From contig JAASTM010000193.1 in NCBI GenBank assembly GCA_021767325.1, forward strand, positions 1 to 5,536: a stretch of DNA of 5,536 bases. The letters run 5' to 3'. This DNA is from Spirochaetales bacterium (GTDB lineage Bacteria; Spirochaetota; Spirochaetia; DSM-16054; Sediminispirochaetaceae). This document shows, one piece after another, positions 1 through 5,536 of the stretch (within the stretch, counting starts at the first letter, position 1; each line of letters opens with the position of its first letter). The position numbers and the translations under genes are program-made. The notes under the pieces were generated by a model. It did not search any database, was not told where the DNA came from, and worked only from the letters and a program-made list of their open reading frames with translations.

Positions 1-487
1 ATACTTGACCTTCAGTTTGAGCGACGAGCTGTATGCACTCGAAGTGTCGAAAGTGAAAGAGGTGCTGGAGTATCAACCCATCACCAGGGTTCCCAAAACT
101 CCGGAATATATGCGCGGAGTTATCAATGTGCGCGGGGGCATTGTCCCGATTGTGGACCTGCGGCTCAAGTTCAATCTGCCGGCCGGCGAGCGTACGGTAG
201 ACACCTGCATCATCGTGCTGGAAATTGCCTTGAATAACGAGACTATTACTGTTGGCACTATCGCCGACAATGTGCACGAGGTCATCCAGCTGCAGCCCGA
301 GGACATAGAGCCAACCCCTAGAATAGGCACCCGCCTGGATACCGACTTTATCGAAGGAATCGGCAAAAGCAACGAACGCTTCCTGGTGATACTGAATATC
401 GACAAAATCCTCACCGCTGAGGAAATCTCCTCGATGGCCGATCAGGCGCAGAGCGAGGCTGCAGCGCCCAGCGGTGACTCGGAGTAA
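1..487 (+). CDS. cheW: CheW chemotaxis coupling protein, 5'-truncated by the window edge
   Basis: CheW is the cytoplasmic adaptor that links the kinase CheA to receptor tips in chemoreceptor arrays. The reading frame is open from the first base, and the first full codon (2-4) is Tyr, giving YLTFSLSDELYALEVSKV. This matches the first beta strands of CheW, which normally follow a short N-terminal stretch. The TTG at 5 is therefore an internal Leu codon, and perhaps 5-20 N-terminal residues are missing. The family core is clear: ITRVPKTPEYMRGVINVRG, then IVPIVDLRLKF, then the second subdomain through FLVILNIDKIL. After the core comes an acidic, Ala/Ser-rich tail (EEISSMADQAQSEAAAP...) that looks disordered. 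No second domain is present, which separates it from CheV and from the P5 domain of CheA. It is the first visible gene of the operon, 7 nt before the receptor-like gene. Identity is nearly certain; only the start is unknown. Confidence 0.97.
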   Translation, partial: YLTFSLSDELYALEVSKVKEVLEYQPITRVPKTPEYMRGVINVRGGIVPIVDLRLKFNLPAGERTVDTCIIVLEIALNNETITVGTIADNVHEVIQLQPEDIEPTPRIGTRLDTDFIEGIGKSNERFLVILNIDKILTAEEISSMADQAQSEAAAPSGDSE

Positions 488-491
488 AGGG
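481..491 (+). promoter_or_regulatory. Ribosome binding region deciding the start of the receptor-like gene
   Basis: GGAG (481-484) and AAAGGG (486-491) overlap the cheW stop codon and precede the ATG at 495 by 10 and 3 nt. Neither spacing is ideal. The alternative in-frame GTG at 474 has no purine-rich site at a usable distance and would add only seven polar residues, so ATG 495 is preferred. Placement over the cheW stop suggests translational coupling. Confidence 0.5.
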
Positions 492-494
492 AAT

Positions 495-1796
495 ATGGCT
501 GAGAGACTGAGAAAAGGCTACCTGCCCCTCACTGTTCTGCTGATTCTAGCGTTGTTTGCGGCCCTTTTCATACCCTCTCTGTTTCTCCGGGCTCTGGCCG
601 GAGCGGTGGCGGCAGTAGCGCTGATAGTCCTGGTCCTCTTGCAGGGCCGGGCGCTGTACAATCTCCGCGAAATGAGCGGTACTGCCGGCGAGCAGACCGG
701 TGTGCGGGAAAGAGTAGAACCCGGGGCAAGCGCAGGCGCAGGCCCCGCAGGCCTGCAGCCGAAGGACCGGGCGGAGCAGACGGAGCAGCCCTCAGAGGAG
801 ATGCATGAACAGCTGCAGACCGATGCGCACCGGCATGTAATGGAGGCACTCTCGGGCATGGCCGGGGTCATCCCCATCCTGAACCAGCAGCTGCAGGCGG
901 TAATCGACTACACCGAAGAGGCGTCGATGGAGCTGTCGCGCAGCTTCATCAGCATTAACCGCAAGGCCAAGGAGCAGGTACAGGATGTACGCCAGATCTT
1001 CGGCGCGATCTCCGAAGGAGAGTCGCACGGCAGCTCCGGCGGTGAATCCGAAAGCGCCCTGGTGGCTATCCGCAGCAATTTGAATTCCTTGACTCAGGGT
1101 TTGGATACCCTGCTAGAACAGATCAAAAAGAACAGCGATTCAATCCACAGTGTGTTACGGCAGACAAAGTCGATAGAGGAGATTGTGGCCACAACCAGTG
1201 AAATCACCGAAAACTCGCGGGTGCTCTCTATCAATGCCACCATCGAGGCGGCCCGGGCCGGAGAGCATGGCAGCGGTTTTGCGGTGGTAGCCGGAGAGTT
1301 CAAGCAGATGACCGAGAAATCTGAGGAAGCGACCGCAGAGATCGAAGAGACGGTGAAGATGATCACACAGCTGATCTCCCAGGTGCAGAACGAGATCGAA
1401 GAGAGCAAGGAGATGAGCCGTCGATTGGGAGAACAGACCAAAACCAGGGGACGCGAATCGGTTGATAAAATCGATGCTATGATTGACGAGGCTAAAAGCG
1501 ATCTCGAAAAACTGAGCGGTCAGGCCGAATCATTTGCCAAGGATATCAACTCGATCATAATGTCTATCCAGTTTCAGGATATCACCCGGCAGAGAATAGA
1601 ACACGTAATCGAACCGCTGCAGGAGTTCGCCGGTGATTTAGAGAAAATCGGCAGTTACATCGAGCACATCGATCACGCCGATTCGTTACAACAGTTAAGC
1701 AATTTCGATTCAGCAGTGGATCGATTAAAACAGAAATATACCATGGAGTCAGAGAAAGAGCTCATGGAAAAAAGCCTGAAGAAGGGAGATGAATAA
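495..1796 (+). CDS. Membrane-anchored methyl-accepting chemotaxis protein without a sensor domain, carrying a CheZ-like DxxxQ motif
   Basis: This is a 433-residue receptor-type signalling protein expected to bind CheW/CheA through its cytoplasmic hairpin. Residues 10-31 and 33-49 are two hydrophobic helices separated by only about one Arg (R32), so nothing sizeable is exposed outside. No HAMP follows. Instead there is a charged, Gly/Ala/Gln-rich linker (about 58-110) and then a long coiled-coil region. The MCP tip lies at 246-257 (INATIEAARAGE), followed by GSGFAVVAGEF and MTEKSEEATAEI. The tip differs from the usual QTNLLALNAA form (here NSRVLSINAT). Late in the returning arm is FQDITRQRI (Q361, D362, Q366), spaced like the CheZ phosphatase motif. 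No NWETF-like CheR tether ends the protein, and I see no secure methylation sites. ATG 495 is preferred over GTG 474. It sits between cheW and cheY with gaps of 7 and 1 nt. MCP membership is secure; signal input and any phosphatase role are unknown. Confidence 0.92.
   Translation: MAERLRKGYLPLTVLLILALFAALFIPSLFLRALAGAVAAVALIVLVLLQGRALYNLREMSGTAGEQTGVRERVEPGASAGAGPAGLQPKDRAEQTEQPSEEMHEQLQTDAHRHVMEALSGMAGVIPILNQQLQAVIDYTEEASMELSRSFISINRKAKEQVQDVRQIFGAISEGESHGSSGGESESALVAIRSNLNSLTQGLDTLLEQIKKNSDSIHSVLRQTKSIEEIVATTSEITENSRVLSINATIEAARAGEHGSGFAVVAGEFKQMTEKSEEATAEIEETVKMITQLISQVQNEIEESKEMSRRLGEQTKTRGRESVDKIDAMIDEAKSDLEKLSGQAESFAKDINSIIMSIQFQDITRQRIEHVIEPLQEFAGDLEKIGSYIEHIDHADSLQQLSNFDSAVDRLKQKYTMESEKELMEKSLKKGDE
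1784..1788 (+). promoter_or_regulatory. Ribosome binding site of cheY (GGGAG)
   Basis: GGGAG lies inside the last codons of the receptor-like gene. It is 9 nt before ATG 1798 but directly abuts the in-frame ATG at 1789, leaving that one no spacer. This favours 1798 as the start, giving MPQKILIVDDS, where the first beta strand begins at once as in typical CheY proteins. Confidence 0.65.
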
Positions 1797-1797
1797 A

Positions 1798-2163
1798 ATG
1801 CCGCAAAAGATTCTCATTGTTGATGATTCAAACTCAATGCGCCAAATGATCCGCTTTACTCTGGAAGAGGAAGGTTACGAGATCGAGGAGGCGGTCAACG
1901 GTCAGCAGGGAACCGAAAAGCTGGAGAGTTTTCAGCCGGAACTGATTATTACCGACATTCACATGCCCGAGATGAACGGAATCGAGTTTATTACGCATAC
2001 CCGCGGGCATGCCAAGTTCAAATTCACCCCGATTATAGTACTGACCACCGAATCGGAGCAGCAGATGCAGGCCGAAGGCAAGCAGGCCGGAGCAACCGCC
2101 TGGCTGGTCAAGCCGTTTTCGCCGGATTTACTGATTGAGACTGTAAAAAAGGTCAGTGGGTAA
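1798..2163 (+). CDS. cheY: CheY single-domain response regulator
   Basis: This is the 121-residue cytoplasmic output protein of the pathway. It is phosphorylated by CheA and, in known systems, the phosphorylated form binds the flagellar switch. It is a stand-alone receiver with every key residue: acidic pair D9 and D10, phosphoacceptor D53 (in LIITDIHMPEMNG), T83 (in VLTTES) and K105 (in WLVKPF). No output domain follows. The position equal to Tyr106 of E. coli CheY is Trp (W102). The start at 1798 rests on Shine-Dalgarno spacing; ATG 1789 would add only three residues. The gene begins 1 nt after the stop of the receptor-like gene, so translation is probably coupled. A 42-nt gap follows before the STAS gene, with no hairpin that I would call a terminator. 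It could serve a non-flagellar output, but its place between an MCP and cheA argues for the standard CheY role. Confidence 0.96.
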   Translation: MPQKILIVDDSNSMRQMIRFTLEEEGYEIEEAVNGQQGTEKLESFQPELIITDIHMPEMNGIEFITHTRGHAKFKFTPIIVLTTESEQQMQAEGKQAGATAWLVKPFSPDLLIETVKKVSG

Positions 2164-2192
2164 GCTATTTCATCGGGCTGACTGGTACAGCG

Positions 2193-2199
2193 AGGAGGT
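2193..2199 (+). promoter_or_regulatory. Strong ribosome binding site of the STAS gene (AGGAGGT)
   Basis: A full-length Shine-Dalgarno core lies 6 nt before ATG 2206 in the only larger gap of the cluster (2164-2205). It gives this gene strong initiation of its own, not dependent on coupling to cheY. Confidence 0.8.
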
Positions 2200-2205
2200 A
2201 AGAGC

Positions 2206-2580
2206 ATGGATATCCAAATAGAGGGAAACAAGCAGAGCTTACGCCTGGTATGCAGCGGCAATGCCACTGTGGAAGCATCCGCTGAAATGCGCGATGTGCT
2301 GATCGATTCCCTTCAAAAGAGCAAAAAGGTAGTTCTGGATGTAAGCGGAATCGGAAAGGCCGATATCTCCTTCCTGCAGCTGTTGATCTCTGCCGAGAAA
2401 ACGGCACAGCAGAAGAAAAAAAGCATCGAGATAGATCCGAACAGCTATTCTCAGCCGCTGATCGAGGCCGCCGTACATGCCGGTTTCTGCCGGGAACAGG
2501 AACATCTCGGAGACGAGTCCATGCACACCATCCTGGCTACATACCGTGCCCGGGTTTCGCAGGAGGCCAGTGATGTCTGA
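2206..2580 (+). CDS. STAS-domain protein of the chemotaxis cluster, non-phosphorylatable type
   Basis: This is a 124-residue soluble protein consisting of one STAS domain, the fold of the anti-sigma-factor antagonist SpoIIAA. The core is seen as strand LRLVCSG (12-18), helix SAEMRDVLIDSLQ (25-37), strand KVVLDVSGI (41-49), then KADISFLQLLISAEKTA (51-67) and strand KSIEI. The C-terminal half contains the usual LIEAAVHAGF helix. In SpoIIAA the motif Asp-Ser-Ser-Gly carries the phosphorylated Ser58; here the aligned residues are D53-I54-S55-F56, so the phosphorylated Ser is Ile. A phospho-switch of the SpoIIAA kind is therefore unlikely, and no SpoIIAB-like kinase is in the window. Similar D(L/I)SFLQLL proteins occur beside cheA in other bacteria, from memory. 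The gene overlaps cheA by 8 nt, implying coupled synthesis. It may be a partner or scaffold of the chemotaxis complex, but no function can be assigned. Confidence 0.88.
   Translation: MDIQIEGNKQSLRLVCSGNATVEASAEMRDVLIDSLQKSKKVVLDVSGIGKADISFLQLLISAEKTAQQKKKSIEIDPNSYSQPLIEAAVHAGFCREQEHLGDESMHTILATYRARVSQEASDV
2561..2566 (+). promoter_or_regulatory. Ribosome binding site of cheA inside the STAS gene (AGGAGG)
   Basis: AGGAGG lies 6 nt before ATG 2573 and within the STAS coding sequence. It fixes the cheA start ([16 protein letters not shown]). The same frame is open further upstream to an ATG at 2477, but that stretch codes nothing like CheA and overlaps conserved STAS sequence. Confidence 0.85.
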
Positions 2581-4723
2581 TCAGTCCGAATATTATCGGG
2601 ACGAAGCCCGCGAGCTGTTGGAGCTGATTGAGCAGAAGTTAATCGACCTGGAAAACCAGCCCGAGGACGAGGAGGTGCTGCACGCCATTTTTAGGGCCTT
2701 TCATACCATCAAAGGCTCGGGCAGCATGTTCGGTTATGATAAAGTGGCCGCCTTTACCCACGAAATAGAAACCCTGTTCGATTATCTGCGCGAAAAGAAG
2801 CTGTCCACAAATAAGCCGATAATCGACACCGCCCTGGCGGCTAAAGACTACATTTCCGACCTCATTTTTTCAGAGGAGCCGGCTCCGGAGGAAGCGGGAG
2901 AGGCTATTCTGAACACGGTGCGCGGTTATCTCGAGTCGGTCGGCGGAACGGCCGGGCCTGCCAGGAGAACCGATGGCACGGCAACCGGCAGCCCCCAGCC
3001 CGGAGACGAAGAACCGGCCCAGGAGGCTGAAACCGAAGGCGGTGGTGGGGATGAGGAGCGGACTTTCCGTATCAAATTTTCGCCGCAACGGGAGTTTTTT
3101 CTGCGCGGAGCGAAGGTCATGCCGCTGCTACAGGAGCTGGAGCAGACGGGAACCCTGCTGGTCTTTGCCCACACCGGCGAAGTGCCGCTTCTCGATGAGA
3201 TCGACCCGGAGCTGTGCTACACCGACTGGACAATTTTGCTGACGACCACCGTTCAGTTGAATACGGTGCGGGATATTTTTATCTTCGTGGAGGACTACTC
3301 TGATCTGCATATAGAAATTATCGATGATGCGGCCCAGCTGGATATCGGGGCCGAATACAAACGCATCGGAGAAATCCTGTACGAGCAGGGCTATGTCGAC
3401 CAGCAGACCATAGAATCGATTATGCAGCAGAAGCAGCTGTTCGGAGAAGTGGCGGTAAAGCAGGGAGTCTTGAGCAAGGACGCCCTCGACTCGGCGCTGG
3501 GCGAGCAGCAGTACATTCGTGAGGTACGCCGCAAGCGTCAGCAGCAACAATCCAGCACCACGATTCGGGTAAAGAGTGAGAAACTCGACAGCCTGGTGAA
3601 TCTGGTGGGCGAAATCGTCACACTGCAGGCCCGGCTGTCACAGTACACGGAAAGCGCGGCCGACGGTGAAGAGATCTCGGTTTCCGAACTCGAGAACGTA
3701 ACCGAGAATATGGCCCGGTTGACCGCCGAGCTGCGTGAGAACACCATGGACATCCGGATGGTGCCGCTGGCTGAAACCTTCAACAGTTTTCACCGGCTGG
3801 TGCGCGACCTTTCGGCAGAGTTGGGCAAGGAGATCCAACTGGAGACCTCTGGTGCCGAAACCGAACTGGATAAAAACGTAATCGACGCACTCAATGATCC
3901 GCTGGTGCACATAGTGCGCAACTCCATCGACCACGGTATCGAGCCGCCGGAAGAGCGGGCGGAGGCCGGAAAACCGCGCAGCGGAACGGTCAATATCAGC
4001 GCCGAACACTCGGGGGCCAACGTCCTGATAAAAATCAAAGACGACGGCCGGGGCTTGAGCACCGAGAAGATCCGCAACAAGGCCTTGCAGCGCGGCATTA
4101 TCGCAGAGGATGCCCGGCTGAGCGAGCGCGAACTGTTCTCGCTCATATTCGCCCCGGGCTTCTCCACAGCTGAGTCCGCTACCAGCGTCTCCGGACGCGG
4201 TGTGGGCATGGATGTGGTCAAGCGGAACATCGAGCAGCTGCGGGGAAAAATCAAGGTCGATTCTCAGCTGGGCAGCGGAACCACCATCACCCTGACCATT
4301 CCCCTCACCCTCTCCATTATCGACGGACTGCTGCTGGCAATCGGTGATGAGCGCTATGTGATCAACCTTTCGGCGGTGGACGAGTGTTTCGAGCTGACGC
4401 CGGATCTGTACCCCGAAGGTCAGGGGAACGAGTATTTGTCGATTCGCGGCGAGGTAGTGCCCTACATCGATCTGCGAACGATGTTTGCAGTGAATAATGA
4501 AACTCCGAAAAACCGCGAACTGATCGTAGTGCGGGCCGGTGAGAGCAAAGTCGCCCTGATAGTAGATTCGATTATCGGCCAGCACCAGACGGTTATCAAA
4601 CCGCTGAATGCCGCCCTGAACTTCATTCAGGAGGTGTCCGGATCTACCATCCTCGGCGACGGCACCATCGCCTTTATTCTCGATATAAACAAACTCACCG
4701 AACGGGTGGGAGCCGGTATATAG
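2573..4723 (+). CDS. cheA: CheA chemotaxis histidine kinase with a 25-residue tandem motif between P2-like and P3 regions
   Basis: CheA is the 716-residue kinase of the receptor array; it autophosphorylates with ATP and donates to CheY and CheB. P1 (about 1-110) carries His44 in [12 protein letters not shown]. An acidic Gly/Pro/Glu linker spans about 123-162. Residues 163-253 form an alpha/beta domain (from RTFRIKFSP to IEIID) at the place of the CheY-binding P2, though not like the E. coli sequence. Residues 263-312 are a 25-residue tandem motif, followed by the basic, Gln-rich RRKRQQQQ. P3 dimerisation begins near 330 ([20 protein letters not shown]), with IRMVP at 394-398. P4 has the N box (H446, R449, N450, D453, H454), G1 DDGRG (490-494), APGFSTAE (527-534) and G2 GRGVGMD (541-547). 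P5, the CheW-like domain, runs from about 580 to the end. Nothing is broken or missing. The start is set by AGGAGG at 2561; the first 8 nt overlap the STAS gene, and cheB follows after 10 nt. Confidence 0.97.
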   Translation: MSDQSEYYRDEARELLELIEQKLIDLENQPEDEEVLHAIFRAFHTIKGSGSMFGYDKVAAFTHEIETLFDYLREKKLSTNKPIIDTALAAKDYISDLIFSEEPAPEEAGEAILNTVRGYLESVGGTAGPARRTDGTATGSPQPGDEEPAQEAETEGGGGDEERTFRIKFSPQREFFLRGAKVMPLLQELEQTGTLLVFAHTGEVPLLDEIDPELCYTDWTILLTTTVQLNTVRDIFIFVEDYSDLHIEIIDDAAQLDIGAEYKRIGEILYEQGYVDQQTIESIMQQKQLFGEVAVKQGVLSKDALDSALGEQQYIREVRRKRQQQQSSTTIRVKSEKLDSLVNLVGEIVTLQARLSQYTESAADGEEISVSELENVTENMARLTAELRENTMDIRMVPLAETFNSFHRLVRDLSAELGKEIQLETSGAETELDKNVIDALNDPLVHIVRNSIDHGIEPPEERAEAGKPRSGTVNISAEHSGANVLIKIKDDGRGLSTEKIRNKALQRGIIAEDARLSERELFSLIFAPGFSTAESATSVSGRGVGMDVVKRNIEQLRGKIKVDSQLGSGTTITLTIPLTLSIIDGLLLAIGDERYVINLSAVDECFELTPDLYPEGQGNEYLSIRGEVVPYIDLRTMFAVNNETPKNRELIVVRAGESKVALIVDSIIGQHQTVIKPLNAALNFIQEVSGSTILGDGTIAFILDINKLTERVGAGI
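3359..3508 (+). repeat. Tandem 25-residue motif within CheA (residues 263-287 and 288-312)
   Basis: The two copies align without gaps: [13 protein letters not shown]...SIMQQK and [13 protein letters not shown]...SALGEQ. Gly266/291, Glu267/292 and Gly273/298 are each exactly 25 residues apart. The pattern (L/I/F)GE(I/V)xxxxG(V/Y)(V/L), then a helix ending in Gln, resembles the half-motifs of MshEN domains (some of which bind c-di-GMP) and linkers in some other CheA proteins. The repeat is at the protein level; DNA identity between copies is low. Confidence 0.7.
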
Positions 4724-4733
4724 GATACTACAT

Positions 4734-5536
4734 ATGAAAAAAATTCGCGTAATGATCGTCGACGATTCAGCTTTGGTAAGAGAGACTATCAGCAATATCC
4801 TGAACAGTGATCCGCAGATCGAGCTGTTCGCCACCGCTCCGGATCCGATTGTGGCCATGCGCAAAATGGAGACCGAACAGCCCGATGTGATAATCCTGGA
4901 TATCGAGATGCCGCGGATGGACGGACTGACCTTCCTCAGCCGACTGATGACCGAAAGTCCACTGCCGGTTATCATCTGTTCTAGCAAGTCTGAGACCGGA
5001 TCTTCCAATGCGCTCAAGGCGATGGAGTACGGAGCGGTCGAAATCATCCAGAAACCCAAGCTGGGCACTAAACAGTTCCTCGAAGAGTCGAAGGTCACGA
5101 TTACCGATGCCGTCAAAGCGGCCAGCCAGGCGCGTCTGAAACCACGCGGCCGAGCAGGCGGCGGCCCGGCCGGGGGCCCTGCAGGGGGAGGTCCGGCTGC
5201 GGGGTGGCCTGCAGCGGGGCCGGCAACTGGGGCAGGCCCGAAGGTCAGTTCCCGCGGTCGTCCGGCCGCTACAACGCCGGCCACCGAAGCCCCGGCTGCC
5301 CAACGGGAGCGCTATACTAAGCACACCGCCGATGTTATTATGCCGGCCGCCGCCGGCAACTACACCATCGAAACCACCGAGAAGGTGGTAGTGGTGGGCG
5401 CATCCACCGGCGGCACAGAGGCTCTCAAAGTATTCCTTGAAATGATGCCGATCAATGCCCCGCCGATTGTTATCGTTCAGCATATGCCCGAGAAATTCAC
5501 CTCTGCCTTCGCCCAGCGGCTGAACGGATATTGCCG
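4734..5536 (+). CDS. cheB: CheB receptor methylesterase/deamidase response regulator, 3'-truncated by the window edge
   Basis: CheB removes methyl groups from receptor glutamates and deamidates glutamines; phosphorylation of its receiver by CheA activates it, giving adaptation. The window holds 267 codons plus two bases, with the frame still open. The receiver (1-about 125) has D10/D11, phosphoacceptor D56 (in [13 protein letters not shown]), S83/S84 and K107. The esterase domain begins near residue 217 ([12 protein letters not shown]) with the nucleophile Ser224 and catalytic His250 (in VQHMPEKF), 26 residues apart as in Salmonella CheB (S164, H190). The third triad member, Asp, lies beyond the window. 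Between them is a linker of about 90 residues, much longer than in enterobacterial CheB: a Gly/Ala/Pro tract (141-169) then an Arg/Thr/Ala-rich part. The start follows the cheA stop by 10 nt; the only Shine-Dalgarno candidate is a weak AGGA at 4722-4725 over that stop. No CheR partner gene is in view. Confidence 0.96.
   Translation, partial: MKKIRVMIVDDSALVRETISNILNSDPQIELFATAPDPIVAMRKMETEQPDVIILDIEMPRMDGLTFLSRLMTESPLPVIICSSKSETGSSNALKAMEYGAVEIIQKPKLGTKQFLEESKVTITDAVKAASQARLKPRGRAGGGPAGGPAGGGPAAGWPAAGPATGAGPKVSSRGRPAATTPATEAPAAQRERYTKHTADVIMPAAAGNYTIETTEKVVVVGASTGGTEALKVFLEMMPINAPPIVIVQHMPEKFTSAFAQRLNGYC
5154..5240 (+). repeat. GC-rich low-complexity tract coding the Gly/Ala/Pro linker of CheB
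   Basis: This stretch codes residues 141-169 of CheB, made only of Gly, Ala and Pro apart from one Trp and one Thr. The bases are overwhelmingly G and C, unlike the balanced genes around it. CCTGCAG recurs at 5178-5184 and 5208-5214, exactly 30 nt (10 codons) apart and in frame, as if the tract grew by imperfect duplication. It is likely a flexible hinge between receiver and esterase domains and could vary in length between strains. Confidence 0.7.

Noticed and set aside
474..494. GTG at 474 as the start of the receptor-like gene, overlapping cheW by 14 nt
   Set aside because: No Shine-Dalgarno site at a usable distance and only seven extra polar residues; ATG 495 has purine-rich sequence just upstream.
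1681..1750. AT-richer stretch at the end of the receptor-like gene with a TATACC resembling a -10 box ahead of cheY
   Set aside because: No matching -35 at about 17 nt, and cheY follows after 1 nt with its own ribosome site, so read-through from the operon explains its expression.
2164..2205. The 42-nt gap between cheY and the STAS gene as a terminator or regulatory site
   Set aside because: No stable inverted repeat or T-run is visible; the only clear element is the STAS ribosome binding site.
2477..2572. Upstream extension of the cheA frame to ATG 2477
   Set aside because: The extra 32 residues have no CheA similarity and overlap conserved STAS sequence; ATG 2573 has AGGAGG at the right distance.
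2815..2822. GCCGATAA, a perfect match to the -10 of sigma-28 flagellar promoters, inside cheA
   Set aside because: No TAAA-type -35 lies at the required spacing, and one 8-base match in 5.5 kb on either strand is not very unlikely by chance.
3638..5284. A 548-codon open frame on the - strand opposite cheA and cheB
   Set aside because: It is antisense to two strongly conserved genes, and its product is low-complexity Pro/Ala/Gly or His/Gln-rich with no recognisable domain. The openness follows from the codon use and GC content of the + strand genes.
4767..5483. A 238-codon open frame on the - strand opposite cheB
   Set aside because: It shadows the CheB receiver and linker in another frame; composition is Arg/Gly/His-rich and no family is recognisable.

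Overview
This window is a single, tightly packed chemotaxis gene cluster read entirely on the + strand: cheW (5' end cut off), a membrane-anchored methyl-accepting-type protein with no sensor domain, cheY, a small STAS-domain gene, cheA and cheB (3' end cut off). Spacings are those of one operon. Gaps are 7, 1, 42 and 10 nt, and the STAS gene overlaps cheA by 8 nt. No promoter or terminator is convincing inside the window, so both ends of the transcript lie outside it. I see no tRNA, rRNA, CRISPR array or insertion sequence.

The organism is a bacterium of moderately high GC with normal Shine-Dalgarno sites (AGGAGG-type before the STAS gene and cheA). The mix of proteins resembles chemotaxis clusters of deltaproteobacteria and spirochaetes: a STAS protein beside cheA, a CheA with a non-enterobacterial P2-like region, and a CheA linker with a GEI/GEV repeat. 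I judge this from remembered family resemblance only and cannot fix the phylum.

How the parts work together (family knowledge): CheW and the CheW-like P5 domain of CheA couple the kinase to receptor tips. CheA autophosphorylates on His44 and passes phosphate to CheY Asp53 (output) and CheB Asp56 (receptor demethylation, adaptation). The receptor-like protein has two membrane helices almost back to back, no HAMP and no visible ligand-binding domain.

The most interesting features are these. (1) A CheZ-like D-x-x-x-Q motif lies in the receptor-like protein encoded directly before cheY, and no cheZ, cheC or cheX is in view. (2) A perfectly phased 25-residue tandem motif, resembling MshEN half-motifs, lies between the P2-like and P3 domains of CheA. 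(3) The STAS protein has Ile where SpoIIAA has its phosphorylated Ser. (4) CheB has a greatly lengthened Gly/Ala/Pro linker. The core chemotaxis genes themselves are ordinary.
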